From Neodiprion pinetum (Eukaryota; Arthropoda; Insecta; Hymenoptera; Diprionidae): a stretch of 64,000 nucleotides of DNA. Positions within the stretch are counted from its first letter, which is position 1, and the number at the start of each line of letters is the position of its first letter. This document shows, one piece after another, positions 23,383-35,300 of this stretch. The notes below the pieces were generated by a model. The model did not search any database, was not told the DNA's origin, and worked only from the letters and a program-made list of their open reading frames with translations. Made by a program: the position numbers and the translations under genes. The stretch is from NCBI RefSeq assembly GCF_021155775.2, contig NC_060233.1:24965456-25029455 (forward strand), given 5' to 3'.

Positions 23383-26300
23383 CTGAAATAATTGAAATGA
23401 TATTCATTTTTCATTTATACACATTTACTAGATCGCAGCTGCGTATGAATACTCATTAAACTCATTTCAATATATGGTGTAAGCAATAAGTTGAATGGAG
23501 AAGAACGCCTTCACTGTCTCGTGGTGAAATGGCTGAAATAAACAGTAAAGTAAGAACAGAAATGAAGAGTGATACATATGTTAATATAGTCTGATATTGG
23601 ATACAGCGTTTATTGAGTCTTCTGTATAACGCTGATATTTTCATTTTCCCTTAATTCAGTAAAGTAGTTGAAATTACATAATACTAATAAGAGTTTAGAT
23701 GAAGATTGCAAACGTGTTGGAAAAATTAGAATTAAAAACTCGTGGCTAATTGTTTATTATTTACGGTTTTGGTCGTCAAATGAAATTGGACTTATGATTA
23801 CTTTCACGTATCGTCAACATGTTCCATGATTTCATCGAAATATTATAGGAAGTTTTCAGACATTCGTAGAGAATTCGACAACAATTTCTGAAGAATATCA
23901 ACTTTTTAAAATGGTTCAAAACTTTTGCCAAATGTCTCGCAAATTATTTTTATAAAATTGCAGAAATATTAGTATCATTTATCTGTCGCTTCAGTTAAAT
24001 TTGAAAAACTTGGGCAGAAATTTGAATTTTTCCAAAACTCACTTTGTATTTCGAGTTCTTGATCAAAACTGTCAAAACCCTCTGTCAAGCCCCACCAGAT
24101 CTTCGAAAGTTTTCGAATTGTGTAAAAGTAGTCAGATTTGAATCATAAATAATCATAGTTCTCAACTTCGTTAAAAATAATCAGCAATAGTTTTTGCTCA
24201 AGAAATTATTGTCCGGTACGGAATTAGCGATTTTCTTGCGCTCAATTGAAAAGTAGGGTCAGGGTCACTATTATTCTTCCAAACTGCACGCCACATATTT
24301 TCACTATGCAAACACTATTCTAATCTCTCCGATGAATAACAGCGAAGACGTGTGCATGTAGGTTTTAAAAAATAATTATTCAAGAGTTACTGTTTAGACA
24401 GTAAGGAATTTCAAGTTGCAAGTACATGAAAATCAATATAAATTATCAATACCACGACAATTTAATAAATTCATATTACGCTTTTGCGTTTTCGTAAGCA
24501 AGAAACAAAATTACAAAAATTGATTGCAAGTTTAATGAGAATGCTGAGTAATTCAAATTCAGTAAATACGTGGCAAATTTACGAACATTTTCAATAGCGT
24601 TAACGAACAATTTATTAAGAGTGAAAATTTTCAACAAGACTGCTTGCGATGCATGTTCCTACCACAGACGAATATTGTATGATTATCAATATTATTACAT
24701 TACGTGTTTGGAAAATTCTTAAACGAGTTCATAACTTGTTTTTTAATATTGAATATCCTGTATCGTAATATTCCACATTACATGCATCATATTATTAATT
24801 CGACCACCGTTAATATTTCAAACTGTATTGTATTTTCAATACTCTGTTGATTACGAATAGGTTATACAAATATCGTAATTTTCAGTAAAAAATGTATCAT
24901 TGCAATGGGTGGTTGGGAAATGTCTCGGTGGGTTTTGATTTCCACTATCGTGTGTATTAAACTTTGCATCAATGTATGAAAATTTATGTGCGAGTATGAA
25001 TTTAGCTATACAAGGGCATAAATGCTCATTTCATATACCTAATTTTTAAATGTCATATGACTTTGCATTGTAAATTTGTTATAAATTTAAAATTTTTCTA
25101 ACAGTGTACGCAAAGATTGATTAACAATCATTTCGATAGTGGCCCAACAAAAAAATGAACGCTTTGTTCACTTCTATCCAACTATCATTTTCCACTCTCG
25201 GGCCTGAGAAATCCGACCCTGCTGGAAAGTCGGTATTTTTGGGGGGAGAAGAGAACGAAATACGTATTTGTCCACTAAAAAAATTTTATAGCTATTTGTT
25301 ATTTAAACATCATATGGAAACTTGAAAGAAACACCGCAATCAAGTTAGATGGAACAAAAAAATTGAAAAATCAACTAACGGATAATTAAGCTCGTCTGCT
25401 ACTGCAGACCTCAGTGTGTAGTTTTGCAACCAATTTCGAAGTGGGAGGAATGGAGGTTGAAATTGACAAAAGACAATTTCGTATTCGTCACGCTTTTGCA
25501 TATCACCTACTACTTTGCGAGCGTGCTGACCTAATCAATGGTTAAATTGTAAAATACCCAGTAGCATCGATGCTCGCTAATTAATCGCAAATTCAAATTT
25601 CTTTTTTTTGGTACATATTAACTCTGTGGTGAAATTACTAAAAATGTTATACAAAGCGATGTATTTTAAATGGCGAAATCAACCCTCCTTTCGCGATCCT
25701 ATGATTGATTCCACTGGGAATAAAATTTCAATGCCAGGGCCCCGTACAACTACAAACAGCACTGATTGTGCATCATTATGTTTCCTATTATTTTTTAGAG
25801 ATCCTTTATTTCTGAAATGAGTAAAGAATTGTTATTCGTGTTCAATGTCGTTGTTATATACATATAGATGTTGTGTTACAGCATGGAGAAAAATTGAATT
25901 TGTCAGAATGTAGCCAAAAGTAGCTGACACACAGAATGTTATAGGTGAGAATTGTTGGAAATGTTGAAAAAATTTGAGTACATAATAAATTTGGAAAAAC
26001 ACAATGAGGATGAATCGGCCGTGCCGTCTGAATTGAAAGTTCGGAAAAGAGAAGCTAACAGTCAAAAAAATTTTCAGCAATGTTATTTGTGCCAATGATA
26101 TTGGACACCACTGAAATAGTATCCATGTTATGTAATAAAAATGATTCTCAGCAAATTTGAATAACTGAAGCCAAGATATCAAGAATCAGAGAGAATATCT
26201 AAAAATGAATATTATATCAATGATTAAACTCTGTGATTTTCAGTCATTCTCAAATTGTTTGGGCTCGTTTTTCTCCTCGCTGCCCAGGTTCCCATAAATT

Positions 26301-29300
26301 GTGAAATTTACCCACCGCCATGGAATGTCCTCAATTTCAACAACTAAACTTTGAAAATATGTTTTTTAAGAAGTATCTTGCCAAAATTCAAGTTCTGATT
26401 CGTTCACAATGTATGTTTTTGTTATTGTAAGGACATTTTCTCTATTGTGCTATAACTTTGACATATTTCATCCCCAAATGTATGTTTATTGTTTACATTG
26501 TATATTTGCTTCACAATATAAAATGGTGAAAAATTGTTAACTGAACGGCAATATATAGCTCATTTCAAGTTTGTTTTGCAACGTTCTTTGAAATCAGTCC
26601 AATGACCAATTTGAATTTTGCATTCAAACAAGACACTGACTGCAGAGTCACCGAGCGGCCAAAAATTACTGAAACTTCCCCATTGTCTGAAAATCACAAA
26701 AAAAAATCCGAACCATATTATAACGTGCTTATGAATAAAATAATCCCAAAAACATTAAAACCGTATAAAAGATGCCAAATTATAAGCATTTTGTACATTC
26801 GGATAGTAAAACCTTTTTTTCAAATTCTTGGTATTTGAGCTTCTATTATTCGAGTTTACTCAAAATCATTTCTATTAGCTACATGGTAGGGATGTTGTTT
26901 CATTCGTGTTCAATATCATTGGTGTGAATAACATTCCTTGGGACTATTACTTTTCTACTTTTTACCTTCTGATACAAACGGTACAACACATTCATTCTTG
27001 AGGCGGGGTACAGACACCTGGATTGATTCTGATACGTTCGGTATACTTAGAAATTCTACGATTCGCAGTGCTGGATGAGCACCGTTTGCATTACCGACTG
27101 CGCGCTGCAGATTATATTGTTTGCTGCACGCCCTGAGGCGCGCGGCCACTGATCTCTATTGGTTATATAACAGAAATCAGTGCGCGCGCCGGTAGTGCAA
27201 ACGGTGCTCATCGAACACCGTGGGTCGTAGAATTTCTAGGGATATTGAATGTGTCAGAATCAATCCAAGTTACTGTACATAGAAATACAGTAGGTAAAGT
27301 TGCAGTCATAGAAATTGCCATGCTTAGGTACAAGTATTGTGTTTTCCTTTTGAATGATTATTTTTTTGTAATCCATTCAATCTTACCACGACTATGAATT
27401 AGCTGGCCATTAAATGCTCCAATGTTGCCGAATGTTGTCGACGGAAATGAATTTTTATACTCAAAGGGTGTAAAATTAGGATAATTCAGATCATTTTGGC
27501 TATTGTAATTCTTTACTGCCGGCGGTATTATTGTTGTTCTTGTTGGTGGGAATAAATTGATAGTTGAATAAGTTGAGTAACCATACGTTTTTTTCGGTAA
27601 CTCAACATCTGTCAATAAATTCTCTGCGATTTTTTGTGTGTACTTAGAGAACACTTCAGGCGTTGCTTGCGTTTCTGGTGCTCTGAGTCTCGTCGTTGTC
27701 GTTGTTGTTGGTGATGTGAATAAATAGGAATATTTAAACGGATTGTTAGTACTCGTGAATGTATAGACATTCGGTAATTCTGGTGAAAAATTATATTTTT
27801 GTGGCAAACTGCTGCGTGTCGTTGAATCCCACTGGTACCTGTTTGGCATATAACATTGCAGTATATAATAAGAATTTTTTTTTCGATAAGCATCTATTCT
27901 ATGGAAAATAATATACAGAATCATCAAATTATACTATCGCAAACTTTGCAAATTGATTTACAGATACCGCGGGTGTTGGAGAAATACGTGAAACTTAACC
28001 TTCGATAACTTCTGAAATTCATTTCCCAAAAATCAAATATTTTGAAAGGTTAGAAAAATACCTTACTAGAATATGTTTACATTGTTTGAATAAAAGAAAT
28101 ATTGCAATTTTTAATTAATATAAAGCAATATTTCAAAGTAGCATGAGATATCTATTTTACTATAGCGTTCACTATTTTGTTTCATTTTTTTCCTTGTCAT
28201 ACTGAACAACGACATTCTTATCTCAGAAGGCTGAAGAATATTGCAATGTTCATAGCCTCGAGTCATTTATTTGATTCGTTTATTGAAAAAATTCAAACCC
28301 TATAACGATTACGTAGATATGCAAATTTGGAATAATTTCGGCTTTTTTCAGTATGTAGGAATTTTTGTATGTTTTTTAGAGCTTATTGCCAGGAATCTGA
28401 AAAATTTCCTGTGCCGTTTCGTCGTGAAGGAAATTATAATTCACAAAGTTTTTGGAAACAAAACTCATTTTATAAAAATTATTTACAATATCAAATTAAA
28501 TAATTTGCTACCGATAAAAATGTGAGTATAATATTTTTCTTACAATTAGAGGTCGAACTCTAAGTTTTAACCTTCTAGTTTGACCCAAGAGTTGTCATCG
28601 GCAGTGAACGTGTTAATTTTTTTGTGATTCATCAATAGTAGTCTGTTGTTAATAGTTGACCTTTCGAAGCATACATTTTTCTTTGCAGTTAAATTCCTTG
28701 AATTTGGACTTGTAAGGGTTTTCGAGGTCGCTGATTTAAAAAATGGAGTCAGATCTGAGAAATTTTCAAAATTCAAAATGGCGGATCCAATATGGCGGAC
28801 TAAAAATGTGCAAATTATCGGAATGGCTCGAACATGCACACTTAGGAGTCTTTTTGGGTCACCAAATATGATTGGATTCGCCATTTTGAACCTCTTAATT
28901 CTCATGTTGAATTCGTTTCCAACGACCTCGAAAACCCTCGAGTATTTCAAACGAATCAGTTCAATTTTTATATTTTCAGTCCGCCATATTGGATTCGCTA
29001 TTTTGAATTGTAAAATTTTGAAACTGGAATCACTTCTAGCTACCCCAAAAACTTAAGATTACCGGGTTTCACTTTTCTAAATACCCATAATCTTCCTACA
29101 ATTACATTTATTCCGTAAAAACAGGCATTTTAAACACTTTGTTTATTTATAGCGCTCATTATATTCGTGGAATCATCATGATTCCTCTTAAAATATCAAC
29201 ATTGACATCTTACAAGTCCAATTATACAAAAAATAATGACAGCGATACCTCAAAAATTGAATATTAACCTTGAATAACGGATACTGCAAAGGATTCATTT

Positions 29301-32300
29301 TCGTGAAATTTCTTCTTTTTTCACTACAAGTAATGAGAATAACAAAAGTTATTTACAAATTTCTGTTCTGAAATCGAGCATTTGAATATTGTGCATGTGC
29401 CAACCTCGTTTTACCGCACTGTTTGGAAATGGACTCACGCCCCACATGCTTTGAAAATTGAACTGTCCAAGCAAGTGATGCAAACAAAAGTTTTAACGAT
29501 GAATTTATAATTTCACGATCATCTCTATTGTTTTTATCATTCACCTGATTTTTTTGATCACGATATTCACCGGATTGAAAACATTTTCATTTATCATAAG
29601 CTTTGGTATACCTAAAGATTAATTATTGTTAATTGCCACTGGTTTACCTGTTTTCTGTAGTGTTATAGTTGGAGTATATTGTACGGCTTTGGGGCTCCGT
29701 ATTGTAGACATTTTCTCGGCGGATATACGTCGGTACATTTTGCGTGTAATCAGGAATTATATTTTCATGTTCTGCTACACATCTTCCATTTAAACAATAC
29801 TGCGGACAGAAAACAAAATGCGCTACCATACAGTTTTATAATGGTATCATGTTAATTTGTTCAGCTTATCTTTTGAAACACCATTCTTAATTTTTTTCAA
29901 AGTTTTTTTTTTTATTACAGTACAATAAGTCAAAAATCCCCCCTATTAACTCAATTTCTTATTTTCTCATGCAATGTTTTTTCAGTTTTAAATATTCAAA
30001 CATTTTTGTAGTTTTGTCTTCGTTACAGTTGAGGAAAAATTCTGAAAGTTTCACTTTTGGTTTCGATCATTCACGGTACCCATTGGTTTCGGAAGATGAA
30101 ATAATTTCAAGTTCTTCGATTTTTAAATTCGCAAGTTTTTGTAAAAACATGTGTATTTCATACTGGAAAATTGATTTGTGTTTGTTATTTAGGTTATGTA
30201 TTACACACACAAGTTTTTTGGAGCAAATTAATTCCTTTTCAATACCAAATTCAATTTTCTACAATTTTCAACCACATTGCATTGAATTTCTTCTCTCAAC
30301 TCCATCAGTTGTTTGAAAATTGGAGCGCAAGTCTTACCTGCCCATCGCCACAAGGCGATCCTTCAGCTGCTGGTCGATAGGCAACGCAATAACCCGAACC
30401 AGCATCAAAACAGAACAATTGCGCACACACCCGATCATCTTTCTGTAATCATACATATTACAGTAGTTGAAATTCCACCCCGAAATCGCCAACAGGCAAG
30501 TAATACAATATATTTGTGTCAAAGTTCATTTTCAGTACGATAGGATTTTATGATGGGAATATGAGATAAAGAAAATGTTTGGAATCAAATTTTCTCAACA
30601 ATTGTTTTCTTAGTTTTTAAAGCTAGGACTTTCATACACTGTTCATAAAAATTTAAGGTTCCATATTCACTTTAAAAAGCGTGTAATTTCGAAGACGATC
30701 AACTTTGTGAATAATGTATGTAAACAATTCTTCAAAAGATCATTTTGAAGCTTAAAGCATGCTTCAAGACATTTCTCGCATTTTTGGTCTACATCAGTTT
30801 CGTTCAAAGTTATCTCTTCAAACCTCAAACGCATCTGTTGAAATTTGTGAAAATTAAGTTGGACTTCTAAAAGTTGCACAGGAAATTTTTTTTTGTCCCA
30901 TTTCCAAGAGAAGCAATTTGAAGTATAAACGGCCCTTTTCAAAATCCTTCTTTCTAATTTGTTATTGACCATCTATGGAAAAAATTTTCGTAAAACTATG
31001 ATGAAATCTAACAAAAGTTATAGTAGAAGAAGATAAAGACGAAGAAATCATCGTAGACGGGGTTTTGCCTAAGTTCATTCAATCTGGAAAAAACGAAAAT
31101 GCTACTTTGAACATTTTATGCCTGCTTTTTTTTGCAAAGCTGAATGAATGGCGCATTAATTTTTGCAAACAGTGTCTGTATGAGAAAAATAAAAAGAAAA
31201 AAAAATAAGTAAATGGTCGGGGTCACAGGTTAGCGAATTGGGTATGAACATGAAATCCCTTGTATTTCACTCACGAAGCATGCACTAGTGCCGCGATCTT
31301 TTCGACATTGCGCATCAAGAGATAACAGCTTTCCTGGAAGAACTCTGGGCAGTGCTTCGTCCTCGTGTGGCGCGTTGAAAAGACACGTAGCTGTGTCCCC
31401 ACTGAAAATTAATATCATAGATTATTATTCAATAGAATTGACGTTTTCTTAAAATGAATATTCGGTGTGTTGTAACCTGCATGCAAAATAGTTAGACTAC
31501 CAAGTTCCGATGGACACATTAGACACGTGTATGTATCGGACGTCTTCTCTAAATAACCAACCTTCTGTGGTCACCGCCAACTGGCGTCAGCTCATAAGGA
31601 AACGCGTAATGTGAAAAAATGTAAAAGTCTATTATTCGTTAATAAATATTATGCATTGTAATATGACCTCCGGTGGGATTTTGTTTGAGCTAGACGGACG
31701 AATAACATCTTAAGTGGTAACACCACAGTAAAAACATAAAAAATGTACAATTTGTTTTTGAATGGAAGAATAAGTAATACGATAATTATATTTGAGGGAG
31801 TTATTAGACATATATTTAAGTATAATAAAAAAAAAATTATTATTAACAAATATTCAAAAATGGCGACATCGGAGCCATTCTCGCGAGACATGTAGCACGC
31901 AGTGTAACTGGTGCACATTTGAATCTGGAAAACAAAAATCAATTAATCTACATATTAATAGCGACAGAAATACGTAGGTGATTTTTGCTAACTTAATTTA
32001 AACATTATTAATTAGCAGATGAGTGCCCTTTCTTTGGTCGAAAATTGAACATTTTCTTTCAAATACTCGCCAATTGCACAAAAATCAATATTTTTAAAAT
32101 CTCCTACCTATTTCTCTAGCTATAGACATGTGGATTAAGTATTTTTTTTTCTAGATTCAAATTTATACCAGCTACACTGCGTGTCGTAAAATTCAACATG
32201 TCTCGCGAGAATGGCTCCAGCATCGCCATTATTAAATATTTGTCGATAATAATTTTTTGTATTACACTTAAATACGTGCCTAATAACTTTCATAAATATT

Positions 32301-35300
32301 ATTATTTTATTACCTTTCCTTTCATCTAAAAAAAGGTCAAAGAAGTGCTTTTCTTTTACTATTACAGTGGTATTACCCCTTAAATATACCACAGGTGCAT
32401 CGATCATTAATAAACATGTTAATTGAATCGAATAATATTTAATTCCTTCAAAAATCCACAGTCTAGGAACAGAAAGATATTCAACCATGTTTATTGTAAT
32501 GCGAACATAAAACGCAAAAAAATCTCATTGCTATATAATTAGGGAATTTCAATAATATGCTTATGATTTAGTTGAAACATTTTTTTGCTTGCCATAGCCG
32601 TAAATAATTTTTCGTTTCTTCAATTCTTCGAACGAAGATACAATAGAATATGAAGAAATAATTTGAAAAATCTAACTTGTGTACTTGTAATTTTTTTTTC
32701 TATTTACACCGCCATAAAGTACTCATCAAATCTATGTAACACTGTCAAAATTGTTAAATTATGCATATGTCAAAGTCTTTTTATGGTAACTCAATTATTT
32801 TTTCGATGAAAAATCAAAGTTTTTCAGAAACATTCTACAAAATTTGAAAACGAAAAGTATATCGCGATCATTAAAAAAATATTTATAACGTCGTCTCGTT
32901 GGTAATGAATTCGATGCAAGTCATCGAAGCTGCCAGGACTCACTTTAAAAAATGGTGGAAAGACGAGACGCTGCAGTGGGACCATTTGAAACCCTTTTCC
33001 GTGTGTCTGAGATCACTCATTATGTAGCCGTCTTCCCAACGACATTTTTCGGCGCCAGGACCACCGAGATAACTTGGTGGTGGAGAACCGTCATGGACAG
33101 CGCCAAGCCTAATGGGAAGATTTACAATTAAGTCAAAACGGTCAGCATTGCGGGCAACGAATTTTTCATATTTATTTCTTCTAATCGACCCAGATTTTTA
33201 TTGGAAAAAAAAAAAAAAAGGAGTCAAATAAAATACCAAGTAAATTTAGGGCGTTTTTATATTAGATTTGAAGATAAGTAATAGTAATAATAGGTAAAAT
33301 GTTTTTGAAATGAAAATCGATGAAAGAAAAAGAAATATCCGGTTCAGATGGCGTGAAATATCTCATGTACACAATAGATGTTTTCGTATCAACGGCGTAA
33401 AGTGTTATGCCCGTGATGCAAGCGATATTTTTCGGCCTACCTTGACGTAAAACGGGATTTTATGATTCTGGCACGGATGTAAAATCCCGTTTTCAGCCTA
33501 CTATGATGAAATGCGAATGCGAATGCGCATGCGTGGAATACAGAAAAGACCACTTTTTAGTTCTAGGAGTTAAAAGTGGAATTTTTCATACTGTGCGCAT
33601 GCGCTGTCGCGAACAAATCTGACTTACACGACTCCAACCTCAATTTCGTGGTTCGTGAAAAAATCCGTAACATACTCTTGTCAAATAAAGAATCGTGTCC
33701 AACAAGGAGGAAACAGTCTTTTCGCCTCGCGTATTCGCAATATCCGTCTTCGGTTCACGTACGACTCATATTGCAAAATCACGCGCAACTTGAAAAACCC
33801 GAGTTTGCCTCCTTGATACACAACATACTATTTTGCAAACAATGCAGTTTCTCTACGCCTGTGTCTCTCCAATAGGCTGATTTTTTTTTTCGTATCTTCC
33901 TTTTATGATACGTAAAATATCTAATGAATATTGAATTCATAGAATGAAAACAAGCCGTAATAACAGTACTTTTTACGCAATTTCCATCACGTTACAAACA
34001 AATTCAGTTGCTAGAAGTACCGTAAAACATGATCAAAATTTTTTTTCTTAAATAAAGGCCCTCTCTTATGAATAGTTTCGGTACTAGAGAACACCGAACC
34101 TTAAAATGTTCATCCTATTTCCAGTATTCCTTTGTGCACGGAAACTACGAAACAAAAAAATCATTTCTAATAAATAAAACTTGGGCATGTAATCGGACAA
34201 GGCCACTCTAAGGTCATGGACTCATCCACTCCTCCAACCTCAATGACTTTACCTGTAGATGAAGTTACTGGTGTGACCTGGTGCAAATAGGTGTTTTTGG
34301 TTCTCGGATTAGAAAATCGAGATTAGAGAGCGCCTATGTATACGTATGTATGTATATACAGTGTGAGTTTTTTATCTTGAGACATCAAAATATCTCAAGA
34401 AATACGCATTGTACAAAGAAATGTTCGAGACTAAAACTGTTTGATTTTGATGGGGAAAACTAACCCCGTAAAATTCAACCCTCCACCCCAACCCCTGAGG
34501 GCATGAGGAGTAGCAACTTTGAAATCTTAAATGGAAACCACTATTTTTTATTGCAAATTCAAATTGTCTATGAGAAAATACACAAGTTTTATTCGAAACT
34601 TTTTAAATGCCTGCCAGATCACCAGACCTTAGGTCACCGGATTTTTATTTGTGGGGTTATTTAAAGGGTGAATTTTATCAAAAAGTGCCAACGACTCGTG
34701 AGAACATGATTCAGCGAATCAGAAATGCTTGTGCGAAAATAACACCAGAGACACTTCTCAGTTGTGTACAATCATTCGAAGCGCGGATCAACAAATGCAT
34801 CGAAGTGGAAGGTCACCATTTTGAGAACTTGATGTGAAAGATCACTCAGAAACAAGCAACCCGATAGTTTCCAAATCGTACTCTTGGAACCGTTTAACAC
34901 GTACTACTTCATGGAAAATTTGATTTTTAATAATTACAGCGCCATCTGTATCCGATCGAAAAAAAAATTTCGAATAAAACTTGTGTATTTTCTCATGGAC
35001 AATTTGAATCTGCAATAAAAAATAGTGGTTTCCATTTAAGATTTCAAAGTTACTACCCCTCACGCCCTCAGGGGTTGGGGTGGAGGGTTGAATTTTACGG
35101 GGTTAGTTTTCCCTATCAAAATCAAACAGTTTTAGTCTCGAACATTTCTTTGTACAATGCGTATTTCTTGAGATATTTTGATGTCTCAAGATAAAAAACT
35201 CACCCTGTATAAAATGTATGTATGTATGTGTATATGTGTACAAACTATACATATATGTATGTGGATATGGGGCAGTCCATACCATTTCGACCTGGTCTCA

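Noticed and set aside
30667..30972. A 101-codon open frame on the minus strand between two protease exons
   Set aside because: No in-phase splice sites, and the neighbouring exons (31275 and 30442) already join in phase and give continuous ADAMTS-type sequence.
33576..33875. A 99-codon open frame on the plus strand
   Set aside because: It lies in a protease intron in a repeat-like patch, with no known domain and no splice or poly-A support.
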